Origin: Leishmania infantum JPCM5
Lineage: Eukaryota; Euglenozoa; Kinetoplastea; Trypanosomatida; Trypanosomatidae
Direction: 5' to 3'
DNA length: 64,000 nucleotides
NCBI RefSeq assembly: GCF_000002875.2
Contig: NC_009418.2
Location: 914,130 to 978,129 of the forward strand
In this document: one piece after another, positions 1 through 10,027 of the stretch
Layout of the letters: the number at the start of each line of letters is the position of its first letter
Numbering within the stretch: the first letter of the stretch is position 1
Translations under genes and position numbers: made by a program
The notes under the pieces: model-generated
The model's database searches: none
Told to the model about the DNA's origin: nothing
What the model saw: the letters and a program-made list of their open reading frames with translations, nothing else

Positions 1-369
1 CCTACGCGGCTCCGCTACTGGTGCAGTTGCCCACCACGTGGCAACTGAGCACAGAGAAAAAGAAAAAAGCACAGGAAAGGAGAAGAGAGCGCGTCAGAGC
101 AGGGGTTCACGAGCCCGATAGCGATTCTGAAAGACGAAGGTAACGGACCTGTATAAACCTAACACTGAATCGGTGGTGCGCTTTCCTTTGTGGGTGCCAA
201 AGCAGACCGCTCGGGAAAGCGGAGGGACCGAGAGAGCGAGAGAAAGGGACGAGGCAAGCACACAACACAGAAAAACCGGAAAAAAAAAACAGGACACAAA
301 AGACAAAGTCTTCTGACCGAATGTGAAAGGTAAACGCACGCGCTTGCCCCACTCACGTGAGGAGAAGTG

Positions 370-404
<35 letters not shown>

Positions 405-2318
405 TGAGGGTGTCGGGGGAGAGAGGGCCACTCCTAACAGCGGTCGGTCTCTTCCACGAGTGCGGTCACTGGTGATGCGAACTGTAAAGCCGTGCAAAGC
501 CGAAACAAACGCACGGAACAACCAAACGAAAAGGAAAGAGCTCCGCTAAGGTGATGTCTGTGTGCTGTGTGTGTGTGCGCGCGCGCATATATCTGATAGG
601 GGGAGGGGAGGCGTGCGTAATCGCGTCAACTCGATTGGGAAAACCGTCTTTGACACACTCGACAGGAGCACGACGAGGTCAAAACCGTACAGCAACAGCG
701 GCGTGTATGAATTAAAAAAGAGAGAGGGCGAGGGCGAGAAAGGCACCACAAAACAGTCCGTCTTCTCCTCCTCCTCATAAACGTATGCGTGGCTGGCGAA
801 TGTGTTTGTGTGAGATGCTGTTGATGGTTAGCTTTCGTTGCGCAGGCGACTCCACTCCTAGAAACCAGGAACTATTTGTGCCTCTATCAGCTTTACCAGT
901 GTGTGCGTCGGAGGAGGAGAAGGAGGGGGGGTGTCTCCGCGAATACCTACCGAGGATACCGATGCGAGCAAAGTGGTGGACCACAAAAACGTTGAGTGGT
1001 CCAACCCTGAGGACGGCGACGCCGTTCTGTCAAGTTTTACCCCGCGCGCGGTAAGAGGAGCTACAGGGAAAAGATGCACGCGGGGCACAAAAGAAGATTC
1101 GGTTAACCCTCGCACCCGATCACCTACAGAGAAAAGGAAGGCACGGGCCGTACTTCACTCTGCAAAGCAGAAAGATATAGAAACTACTAGAATGGCGTCA
1201 ACACAGAAGAGAAAGAATCCACTTAGCGTGAAAGAAAGCGTCGTAAGATGGAGCAGAGCAACGACCTCTTTTTCTGCGTCCTCGTGTGAGTTTCTCGTTG
1301 TCTATTGCGTACTTCAAATGTGGAACCAAGTAGAAACGTGGCAGAGAGGCGGAAAGGAGAGTAAACACGAGAAAGCAAAAACGAAAGGAGGCGGTGCGAC
1401 AGGAAGGGAGTGAGCTTCGTGTGCCAGATGTGCATATGGTGAGAGTGTATGTAGGCGTCCCCGCGGAAAACAAAAACGCCACGCGCGTGAAAATGAACGT
1501 TGTAGCCGTTGCACCGAGCATTCAATCCACGAAAGGAGGGAAAGAGATGCCGCGTTGTCGCGCAGGGGAGCATGGCAAGACAGAAAAAAAAGAGATAGAC
1601 GAGCAGGTTCGGCAAGACGAGCGGAGAGAAGACGGGCATTCAGCATAGCCCACAAGCCTTGAGGAATGGGAAGCACGGCCCCCTAACAGCCACGAGCAAA
1701 AAAAAGAAAGCATCGATGCAGACTTGCATGTGACTAGAGCAAGAAAGCTCAACTCTCAGGAAGCATGCATTCGCGTGCCGCGACAATGTGGGAACAGGGC
1801 GTTGTCCATCCGTGAAAGACTAGACATCGAAAGAGCAGTCAAGCGTGCACAGTCGAACGCAGAATTCGACAGGGCACGCTCAAGTACGGGAAGCAAGGAG
1901 AGAAGCGATCGTCTCCCCAAATTCCGGCACCTCAACCTCACGCACGTTGGGTGCCGATCCCGCCCTTAGAGCCCACTCCCTTACAATTTTCTTTGTGAAT
2001 CTGTTTCTTTTCCTTCACATGCATATCTCCCTGCTTTCACGATTTCAACCACAGCTCTGCTGCCGCACATCATCCTTGCTCCCCTTCGCTGTCAGTTGTG
2101 CAACGCAGCCTCAGCGCCGCATTCCCCCAACCCACCCACCTTCCCTCCCCCCACCCAGCGCGACCTCGACGCCCCTTTCGTCCGCCTTGAGAGAGGCATC
2201 ACCGCCACCTCCTTCACGTCCCCCGGTCACCAAGTATCCCCTTCCTGTCAACACCTCAATCAACCACGGAAACCCCCGCGAAACATGTACGCATGCACCC
2301 GTACTTCGCCTACCCCTG
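1..2318. other. Gene-free spacer at the window's low-coordinate end
   Basis: I see no convincing gene here. On the minus (transcribed) strand this is sequence far downstream of the centrin gene, probably its long 3' UTR or the spacer before a gene outside the window. Open frames of up to 180 codons occur but have low-complexity composition and no recognisable domain. Positions 374-401 hold a (GT)n run. From about 1960 to 2318 the plus strand becomes pyrimidine-rich, opposite to most spacers in the window. Confidence 0.6.
374..401. repeat. (GT)14 microsatellite
   Basis: This is an uninterrupted GT dinucleotide run of about 28 bases, directly visible. Similar shorter GT/CA runs are scattered through the spacers of this window. 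Confidence 0.9.
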
Positions 2319-3403
2319 CCGCGCCACGGCTACGCCCTCGTCGTCAAGGGCGAGCCGCCCTGCCGTTGCATCGGGGCGCGTGCCTAATGACCTCTCCCTC
2401 TCCTTCCTCGCCCCTTCCTCGCATGCGTGCCGTGTCATCGGCGCCACGCGGGCCCGGGTGTGGACGACACGGCGTCATCCACGCGGGCCGCGCCCACGCT
2501 CCGGCTCGAGGGCAGGAAGCGGCGGCGTCTGCCGTGCGGGCAGCAGGGGATGCTCTTCTATGTGCGTGCCGGGTGGGCTCAAGGAGGACGCTGCCCAGAC
2601 TCAGCCCAGGGCCCTCCGAGACCCTGCGCACTCTCCCTGCATGCCATGCTTCGCCCTCACCCGCTTCAGGCCGCGGCATGCCGCAGCGCGGCGCGGCGTC
2701 TCTCCACACGGGAGTCTGGAGGACTCGATGGTGCAGACCGGTGCTGTCCTCCCCCACGCTTCCGGCACCTGTGCAGCATCAGCCCACCCCGGTCGGACGC
2801 AGAAGATGCCGCATATTCCGCTCACACGCAGCCGGGGGCTGAGCCCTGCCCACCTCCCGCACACCTTGCTCGGAGTGCGGCACACCGTGCCAGCTGCCCA
2901 CCGACAGCGCCTGCGCACAGCGCTCGCACTTGTGCATACCTTGGAAGGGGGAGGGGCCTGCTTCAGCGCGGCATCGTTGCCCGTGGGAGCGCGCTGTCCA
3001 CATCGTCCCTTTCCGCCGATGCAGCGGGGGGTGGGCGCGTGCCTGGACCGCATGCCCGCATGTGCCGCGGCAGGGTGGCACGCTGCTGTGAGTCGGGGGC
3101 AGCAAAGGGCACCCCACCTGGTCCTCGACCCGCACCTCTTTCACAGGCGTGGCTGCGTCAAGCGGAAGGGGCCACCCCAAGAGCCCCGCCGATACGCATG
3201 CGCCCGCGCACACAGAGCGCTCACAGCCCGCCGTTCCCAGGTCAGGGGACGGAGGATGTGGGGAGCAGCGATATACACACGACGGCGGAGGCCCGTGCAG
3301 CGCGAGTGAGGTGCGTGCAATGGCATCCCTGCGCGCAACACCATTGCGTGAAACGCGGTCTGCCTCGAGCGTCGGACGATCCGCGGATCGCGCGTGGCGC
3401 ACC
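2319..3403. repeat. 1,085-bp direct repeat, copy 1
   Basis: This GC-rich block is repeated in the same orientation at 30732-31816 with a constant offset of 28,413 bp and no indel. Translations from several frames across 2344-3309 are identical to those of copy 2. The few differences I found sit near the two ends (for example at 2332, 3376 and around 3389-3396). Identity stops sharply at both ends. The block has long open frames on both strands, which high GC content explains, and no domain that I recognise. It may be part of a degenerate retroposon (SIDER or DIRE type), since copy 2 is followed directly by a SIDER-like head sequence. That identity is inference; the duplication itself is seen. 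Confidence 0.95.
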
Positions 3404-4504
3404 AGGTCGCACGTTCTCCATGGCAAAAACAGACGCACGCGACCGGCTACAGCGGCGCCGGCACACGTGCCCAGGTCCGTCGCACCAAGCCGTCCTCCAC
3501 GGTGGCGGCGCCCGTGGCGGGTGCCATGAGGGCGGGAGAGCGACCCCGCAACAAGGGCGACCACACGCGCTTCTCTGCGCCGTGGCTGGTCACGCTACCC
3601 TCGCAGCAGGTCCGGCGCCAGCACCACTGCTCCACGCCCCGCACGCGGTCGCGGCACGCAAAGACGCCGCAGCCCCTTGCCTGTGTGCACTTGTGCATGC
3701 ATCATCGCGACAACGCATCACGACCGCACCGGACTTGCTGTCTGTCTGCGCTGCACCATCTGTGCAACAGCAGGTAGGGGAGAGCTGCGCAACGGGGGAG
3801 AGTCGCTACCGGCACGTTGGTGCCTATCTCTTCGTCTGGGGAGCGCGCCCGCAGCCTGCCGGGGAATAAAACGCTGACGCATACGCGACTGCAGCGTTTG
3901 GGCGGCGGGATGCGCGTACGGAGCTGTGAGGGCTGCCCATGGCACTTTAACCACCTCAACGTTAAGAGCAGACTAGGCACAACGGTCAGCCTGGAGAAAA
4001 AGCGCTAGGTGCACACGAGTCCAAGCAAAGGGATGCCAATACCTCACGCATGCAAGAGGGGAGAGTACGGGAGACAACTGAGTTGTACTGGTGCACACCT
4101 GCCTGCACGTCTTGCCAGTAACGCTATCGTCACCACGCCCAAACGTCTGACTTCTACTGCAACGTCTATGCAAGAAAACGAAAAGGGAACGGAGAGGCCG
4201 AACCACACCAAGCAGCGGAAAGCAACGAAAAAAAAAAGGAGCAGAGCTGTCGTGGACAGAGCTTGCAGAGAGAGAGAGACAGCATGAACAAGTCAGCAGG
4301 AGAGCATGTATCGCACATGCACGTGGCTTTGCCGAGTCCGGTGATACATCTCCATCGCTGTCGGTCTCGCCGCTTTTAATTCGACGCTGGATGCTCTTGC
4401 TGCGTCTTCTCCCTTCAGCAGCGCACAAAAGCCATCAGACAGCCACCTACAAGGTTCTCCTCGTACCTTAGCTGTCCTGTGCCCGACTGGGCGCTTCCCG
4501 CTTC
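3404..4504. other. Spacer: GC-rich extension of the repeat, then centrin 3' flank
   Basis: From 3404 to about 3880 the sequence keeps the GC-rich character of the repeat but has no counterpart beside copy 2, so it is either the remainder of a longer element present only here or unrelated flank. From about 3880 to 4504 lies ordinary low-complexity sequence immediately downstream of the centrin stop codon, expected to be its 3' UTR. No gene is seen. Confidence 0.5.
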
Positions 4505-5050
4505 CTAGTAGTCGTCCTCCTCTAGCATAATGGCAAGAAACTCTTCTAGGTTGATCTCGCCATCTTGATCTACGTCAAACTCGTCAATCATTGCCTGCAG
4601 CTCTTCGTCGCTCATGTTCTCGCCCAGTTCCCGCGCCACACGACGCAGCGAGCGAAGGGAGATTTTGCCGGTATTGTTCTCGTCAAACAGCTGAAACGCC
4701 TTCACCATCTCCTGCCGAGGATCGCGCTGCGCAAACTTGTCCGTCATGATATCTGTGAAGCCCGGTAAGTCCATAAGCGGCTGATTGTTCTGGTCCCGGG
4801 CAGCGCAGTCCTGCATGAGCTGCAGCACCTCCTCCCGTTTTGCATCAAAGCCAAGTGCTCGCATGCTGACCTTCATCTCATGCACATCGATGAGTCCGTT
4901 CTTATCCGAGTCGAACAGCTCGAATGCCTCTCGGATCTCCTGGCGCTGTTCCTCCGTAAGCTGGAAGCGACGGCGCGCTGCCGCGGACGGCGCTGATGCC
5001 GCCGGCGCAGTGGTGCGCAGCGGCCCCGATGTGCGACTAGTGATGTTCAT
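4505..5050 (-). CDS. Centrin (EF-hand calcium-binding protein)
   Basis: This 181-aa protein is a centrin, a small calcium-binding protein of basal bodies and centrosome-like structures. It has four EF-hand units. Hand 1 (about residues 47-58, [12 protein letters not shown]) and hand 4 (about 159-170, [12 protein letters not shown]) have complete calcium loops. Hand 2 (about 81-94) is degenerate, and hand 3 (about 123-134, [12 protein letters not shown]) lacks the acidic residue at loop position 12. The N-terminal 30 residues are a Ser/Ala/Pro-rich and basic tail. I chose the ATG at 5050; the frame extends three codons further, to a TTG. The first AG after the pyrimidine tract (5070-5098 on the complement) is at 5065-5066, giving a 5' UTR of about 14 nt. 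Trypanosomatids have several centrins; which paralogue this is cannot be settled by eye. Confidence 0.93.
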   Translation of the reverse strand: MNITSRTSGPLRTTAPAASAPSAAARRRFQLTEEQRQEIREAFELFDSDKNGLIDVHEMKVSMRALGFDAKREEVLQLMQDCAARDQNNQPLMDLPGFTDIMTDKFAQRDPRQEMVKAFQLFDENNTGKISLRSLRRVARELGENMSDEELQAMIDEFDVDQDGEINLEEFLAIMLEEDDY

Positions 5051-6175
5051 CAGGTTCAAGCTGCCTTATTGGGAGGGGGAGAAGGAGGTTGGCTTGGGAG
5101 AACTGAGAAAAGCGCGCGTAAACCACACCAACACGAAAAAAAGATCCGCAGCTGTGGCGGTTGAAACTGAATATGTGCTCGTGTACAGCGACAGTCACAC
5201 GTTAAAGACACGAAAACGAACCAGCAAGTGCAGCCTTCTATGGAATCCACAGTGTGACGAGTCGAAGATAGTGGTAGACGCAGGCGTGCTTCTGCGTTCA
5301 CGTAGGCCCGTGGAGGGTGACTCTTTTCCTTCTTTATCCGTGTGTTGTGTTGTTATTGTTGCGTTGCAGAGTCGCGTTGAGGACAAAGAGGCGGGCAGAG
5401 GAAGAGGGAGAAGAGGTCAGAGGAGGGTGTTTGAGAAAGCCGGCAACGCACGCGATGAGGTCTCCCTTGTGCGCGAGACGCCGCGGGCACTGTGTCTCTT
5501 ACTCACTGGGAGAGCAATGGACCCGTCGAGGGTCGCTCTTTTTTTTTGGTGTCTGTCGTGACTTCGACATCTGTGTCAGCGACGAGGCGAGGGGGCAGGA
5601 AGCGGTGCCAGAAAGAGAGCGCAGGCAGTTGTCTTCATCAGTCGCGGCACAGAGCACCTCACCCTTTGCTGCCACCCTAGCCATTACCAAAAGGCTCTCC
5701 TCGTTGCTCTGTTTGCGTAGCTTGTGTGTGTGTGTGTGTGTGCTGCGTTTTTCCCCCTTGTGCGCCACCCTGCTCCACCACGGAGACGGTAGACGACGTG
5801 AGAGAAGCAGCAGCGTCTTTCCACACGTGCGGGCGCCACGCAGCAGAAGCAAAAGCAAAACATACCGGGAGAGGGGGAGGAACAAAACAAGAAGTTGTGC
5901 GTCAGCGTCATATTCAGGCAACGGTAACCACAGACGTGCAACAAAACAAGAGGGCATAGCCCAGATGCACAGGCGCGCCTGTAAGGAGAGGCCGGCGGCG
6001 ACCGCAAGGCAGCAGCACGAGCGACAGTGCTGCGGCAAATAACAAGAAGCCGACGCGAGGCCTCTACCTAACGATACAAAGCCATGCGGCAGAGGCAGGT
6101 AGTACAGAAGCACCAGTTCATCCGTGGCCGCCCCTCCTCCCGCTTGCCACACCGACCACATCCCTCTCCACGCGC
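5051..6175. other. Spacer between the 334-aa gene and centrin
   Basis: The stretch contains the 3' flank of the 334-aa gene and the short 5' UTR of centrin. A GT run lies near 5725-5742 and a T run near 5528. I see no gene. Confidence 0.6.
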
Positions 6176-7180
6176 TCAGAACCAGCGCCCCACCCTGCGG
6201 TCGGCCGTCGTAAAGGGCTCCACGGTGACGGTGTAGCGGCAGGTGTGGTCGCTCGCGTCAGCCAGGTCCGTCAAGGTGGCGGAGCGAACATCGGCGCGGT
6301 AGAACAGAGCAACAAGGTAGTCAAAGTAGGAGTCCTCGTCCTTGAGCGTCTCGGAGCGCGCAGTTCCCTGAAGGTCGACGTAGTCGTACACCTTTAGCTG
6401 ACCCGAGTACGGCGTGATGCCGAGAAACTTGCAGAAGTCGTAGAGTGTAACCCCGTAGCAAAACGGCACCACATCGGTCCTCTCCTCGCCGTTGGGGAGG
6501 TCACGCCGATGGACTTTGATGCGGCGCATCTGGTCCAGCAGGAGAAAGAACTTCTTCCGCTTCGGCTCTGGCACACCAGCGAACTCGAGCACTCGACCGG
6601 AGAGGTGATCCATGTTTGCAGGGTCAAGGTACGCGGAGCTCCACAGATTTGGATTCATGCCAATGAGCGTAGAGTCGTCGACGGCGTACTCCTTCTTCAG
6701 TACCTCGCACACATCCGGATGCACGTCCAGCAAGAAAAGAATCTCGTCCAGCAGCTTCGACGAGCCGTAGGTGATGCGCAGCCTCGGCAGTGCGTGCGGG
6801 GGGCGGCGATGGATGGCAGCCCACTTCTCGTAGTAGGCTCGACTAAATAGCAGCAGCAGCTGGTGCTCCTCAGGGGACAGGAGGCCGGGGTCGAGGTAGA
6901 CGGGGTCCATGTTGTGGAACATGACCTGATCACTAAGCGCAAAGTAGGGGCAGGACTGCAGCTTCTGCCGCGTCGCCGGGTTGTCCCAGAGGGACTTGTC
7001 CACCTCCAGCAGTCCAGAGCCGCCTTGGCGAGGTGGCACGTAGTTCTGGGAGTCCACGCGGCCAGCGTACAGGTTGCCGTAGAAAGGTAGCCCGCCGGTC
7101 GACTGCATGGGTGAGTTGCCGGGGTAGAAGAACTGACGCTCACCCTCCAGGGCGAGCCGCCGTCCACTCTTCCGAAGCAT
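6176..7180 (-). CDS. Conserved-looking hypothetical protein, 334 aa
   Basis: I do not recognise a family. The 334-aa product has balanced, well-folded-looking composition, no transmembrane segment and no low-complexity region, and codon use typical of its neighbours. The N-terminus (MLRKSGRRLALEGERQ) is basic and free of acidic residues for its first 11 positions, which would suit a mitochondrial presequence. The middle (about 80-230) is rich in aromatic and leucine residues and probably helical. I chose the ATG at 7180, since the open frame upstream offers only a GTG. The first AG downstream of the purine (complement pyrimidine) tract at 7209-7240 is at 7204-7205, giving a 5' UTR of about 23 nt. 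It lies between the aminotransferase and centrin genes, which says nothing about function in a trypanosomatid. Confidence 0.8.
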   Translation of the reverse strand: MLRKSGRRLALEGERQFFYPGNSPMQSTGGLPFYGNLYAGRVDSQNYVPPRQGGSGLLEVDKSLWDNPATRQKLQSCPYFALSDQVMFHNMDPVYLDPGLLSPEEHQLLLLFSRAYYEKWAAIHRRPPHALPRLRITYGSSKLLDEILFLLDVHPDVCEVLKKEYAVDDSTLIGMNPNLWSSAYLDPANMDHLSGRVLEFAGVPEPKRKKFFLLLDQMRRIKVHRRDLPNGEERTDVVPFCYGVTLYDFCKFLGITPYSGQLKVYDYVDLQGTARSETLKDEDSYFDYLVALFYRADVRSATLTDLADASDHTCRYTVTVEPFTTADRRVGRWF

Positions 7181-8073
7181 GCTCACTGCAGGCGTCACGC
7201 AGGCTGCGAGATAGACAGGAAAAAAAATAGCGAAGAGGGGGCTACACGCAAAAGCGAGCGGGTTGAATCAGCCGCGTGCCGTCAGCAACGCAGGGGAGCA
7301 CCCGTTGCACAGCGATCAGACCGACAGGCGAAAGAGTCGCTGGCGCGCATACAGACAAGCCAATGCCTGGGACTTGCTCTCGTCTTGTCGACCAAACAAA
7401 GACAGGAGAGGTACTATACAAACACAAAAGACGCAAGGGGCATGTGCCGCGGGCGAAGCAAGGCGATAGAAAGCGGCGCCACACACCCAGGCGCATGTGC
7501 ATAAAACGTGAGCGCAACGGTGCCAGTCAGCGAAGAGGTGGAGAGGGAGATTTGGGAAGCCGATTTCCGCAGCATAGGATTCGTTTCCCGTTCCCCTTTG
7601 TTGCCTTGTACGGGGATGCGAATCAGCCATGCCAACGCAGCGTCGCCCCCTTTGCGAGGGCCTGCAGCACACACACGCTCGATGGGTTCGCCACGGACAC
7701 AACAGACAAAGCGCCATCCGGATCTGCGAGAAGGCAGCAGCACACGCCAGCGCCCACCAACGTCCACAGAGACTTCCATACCGCGCCAGCTGCCAAGAGA
7801 CGCGCAATCGGAGGAGACTCCAAGCCTGAGAAACCCGGACTACCGAAGATGGCAACGGTACAAGAAACAGGGACGACGCGCCACTCGCGCTTACAACGCG
7901 CCTTCATTCACGCTTTTCTTTTTCGCTTTCAGTCCCGGCCACCGCACACCACGTAAACACGGCAGGCGGAAGAAACGCACACGCGAAAAACGAACCATTC
8001 CAGCAGCGCACTCATTGTGCGGTACAACAGGAGTCGTGGGCCCCTATGCCTTCACTACCCCTGGCCTGCCACA
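7181..8073. other. Spacer carrying the 334-aa gene's 5' UTR and aminotransferase 3' flank
   Basis: This is low-complexity spacer with a clear splice-acceptor arrangement next to the 334-aa gene (tract 7209-7240, AG at 7204-7205). The remainder is expected to be 3' UTR of the aminotransferase gene. No gene is seen. Confidence 0.55.
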
Positions 8074-8606
8074 GGCCCCCCGCCTCTCCTCATCGCGTGG
8101 TGGGAAGCACCCGGTGGACACGCCCGTCGCAGCAATGGGCCAGCTCAGCCATGCGAGAGCACGGCCACCCCCCACCACAACCTCCACCCGCCCCCCCCGC
8201 TCTGCTCGTCGCCTCAAACTCTACCCGCCCCATCATGCAGGTCCCCACCTCTGGTGCATCCCTCGCGAGGTGGCTCGGGCTCCCCCCACCACACCAGTGG
8301 GCAGCGTGAGGGCCGGGGGGTGGGATGCCTTTCCAGTCGCGCCGACACCCTGCGTCCTCATAGGGATCGCACAAGCTGTGCGTACTGACGCAGATCGCTC
8401 CGACGCCACGCCGTCCAGGACCTCACCGCCGACACCAGCAGCGATGCATTGCTCTGGCATGCCCGCGTCGTAGGCGCCCGACTCTGACACCACCATAAAC
8501 TGGTTGGGCATTGCCAGGGATAGAGGGTGGCCGCTCGGCTTGCCCACCGCGCAGGGGTGTACCGGACCCTGTGATACCACGCACTGCGAGGGTGGCCCCC
8601 TCTTCC
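8074..8606 (-). mobile_element. SIDER-like degenerate retroposon, copy A
   Basis: This block of about 530 bp is near-identical to 44113-44645 (same orientation) and, for about 460 bp, to the inverted block 28898-29372. Read on the minus strand it starts with a head around 8566-8601 (accggaccctgtgataccac on the plus strand). Related heads occur at 31900-31942 and 56411-56454. Dispersed copies of about 0.5 kb with a shared 5' head, lying in 3' UTRs in the sense orientation, fit the Leishmania SIDER retroposons related to ingi/L1Tc. It lies downstream of the aminotransferase stop in the same orientation as the transcript, where SIDER2 elements are known to destabilise mRNAs. The family assignment is inference; the repetition is seen. 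Confidence 0.7.
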
Positions 8607-8962
8607 CCATCACGAAGGGCGAGCAAAGAGGTGCTAAGAGCGATAACAGCGGCGCCGTCTGAGGCGGCCGAGGTGATGGCATGGGAGAAGGCGGGCGGAA
8701 AGATGTTCGCGCCCGTTCAGGAGTGATGCGTGTGCCAGTGCGTGCGCGCTTGCGGCTCACGCAGAGATGTGACAGAGGATGGGCAAGAAAACAACGAGAG
8801 GAACCGCTGGGGCGGAGAAGAGGGACGCAAACTCGACCGCCTCCCCGCTGTTGCAGCACGAAAGCGTAGGAAGTCCTGGGGACGGAGGGAGGAGTGAAAA
8901 GACGTAGCTGCAGTTGATGGCGATTGTGACCGGTGCGGAGGAGGTGGAAGCACCGTGGGCCG
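8607..8962. other. Aminotransferase 3' flank
   Basis: This short spacer lies between the aminotransferase stop codon and the SIDER-like element. No gene or clear motif is seen. Confidence 0.6.
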
Positions 8963-10027
8963 CTATGAGGATGCGGCCTCCGCGAAGTACTGAGTCCGCA
9001 GGGCGGCCGCCAGCTCCACATTCACGGGGAAGAGAAGCTCTGCCTTGGCGTCTGACACCTGCTGCACCGTTCCTGCGGTCGCGCCGAGCGCCCGAACTGC
9101 CTCCTCGTAGAACCTGCGTGTCTCCGAGTCCCCATACAGCAGCACCGACTGAACTGGCATGATCGTCGGACTTGTGCCCAGGATGAAGAGCAACTTGCTT
9201 TCAAGAATGTCCTTTAGGGTGAGCTTGGCATGCTGCACACTGCCGAGGCCGCACGCCTGCACGACCCGGTACGTTGTCTTGAGCGTAATCCCGACGAGGA
9301 TGTCCTCCTCGGCGCTGCACCACCACGTTCCGTCCGACTTCTGCAGAAGGTAGTTCGACCGCGAACCCTCGGGAACGAGGTAAGCGTCGGCGGCGTCGTG
9401 CACGAGTAGCACCTCATACACACCATTCTCGGTCAGGTAGGCGTTAGCGCGATCGCGCAGCCCCATCTGGGCCACTTTCGCATTGGGATTGATGCGGTGC
9501 GCGTTAAACAGTAAGCCGAGCTTGGCACCTTCGCGGTACATGGACTCTGAAGGGTAAGACGACTTGGCAAGCATGATAATGACGGGTATCGGGAACGCCT
9601 CTGCTTGCTTGGTGGACGCACCGGTGGCCGGAATCCATGACAGCAACTTCACATTCTTTTCGGTGACGCCGTCCAGGTAAACGCCCGGCGACTCGATGTA
9701 CGCCTGCAGACGCGACTGAACAAGAGACTGCAGCTCGGCTGGGAGGGCGAGCGCCGGGGCGGCAAGGGTAAGACTGTGCGTGAAGCGCTCAGCATAAGAT
9801 TTCTTGAACAATATATGGCCATTTCGTGAACGCATGACGTCGTAGACAAGCTGGTACGCCGGTTCGGCGTCGTCCGCTGCACCACCGGCGGCAGCGCTGC
9901 GGAAGGCTTTCGTCTCGATGGCCAACGGTGTTGCGGACACATCGGCGAAGGAGGCGAAAAAGTGGACAAAGGCGCAGTTTTGCTCTGTCGCCACCATCCG
10001 GCGCACGACAAGAGGGATGCGCTCCAT
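8963..10027 (-). CDS. PLP-dependent class IV aminotransferase-like protein
   Basis: The 354-aa product has the layout of fold-type IV aminotransferases (branched-chain, D-amino-acid and aminodeoxychorismate-lyase families). Features in order: the N-terminal small-domain segment around 70-95 with an Arg at 81; an R..NPNAK segment at 178-184, whose Lys184 aligns with the PLP-binding lysine; a G-YEVLLV strand at 202-209; the PLP-phosphate loop EGSRSN at 220-225; GIT at 246-248; and GTSPTIMPV at 284-292, matching the usual GTA.EI.PV. I start at the ATG at 10027. A longer frame reaches an ATG at 10120, but the first AG after the pyrimidine tract (10157-10215) is at 10070-10071, which would remove that ATG from the mRNA. 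Substrate cannot be inferred. A SIDER-like repeat lies in its probable 3' UTR. Confidence 0.85.
   Translation of the reverse strand: MERIPLVVRRMVATEQNCAFVHFFASFADVSATPLAIETKAFRSAAAGGAADDAEPAYQLVYDVMRSRNGHILFKKSYAERFTHSLTLAAPALALPAELQSLVQSRLQAYIESPGVYLDGVTEKNVKLLSWIPATGASTKQAEAFPIPVIIMLAKSSYPSESMYREGAKLGLLFNAHRINPNAKVAQMGLRDRANAYLTENGVYEVLLVHDAADAYLVPEGSRSNYLLQKSDGTWWCSAEEDILVGITLKTTYRVVQACGLGSVQHAKLTLKDILESKLLFILGTSPTIMPVQSVLLYGDSETRRFYEEAVRALGATAGTVQQVSDAKAELLFPVNVELAAALRTQYFAEAASS

Noticed and set aside
901..1413. 170-codon plus frame
   Set aside because: It is low-complexity, charged composition on the untranscribed strand with no domain.
2427..3869. 480-codon open frame on plus
   Set aside because: It lies in a GC-rich repeat with long frames open on both strands, has Arg/Pro/Ala/His-rich composition and no domain. 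It runs against the polycistronic direction and crosses the repeat edge at 3403.
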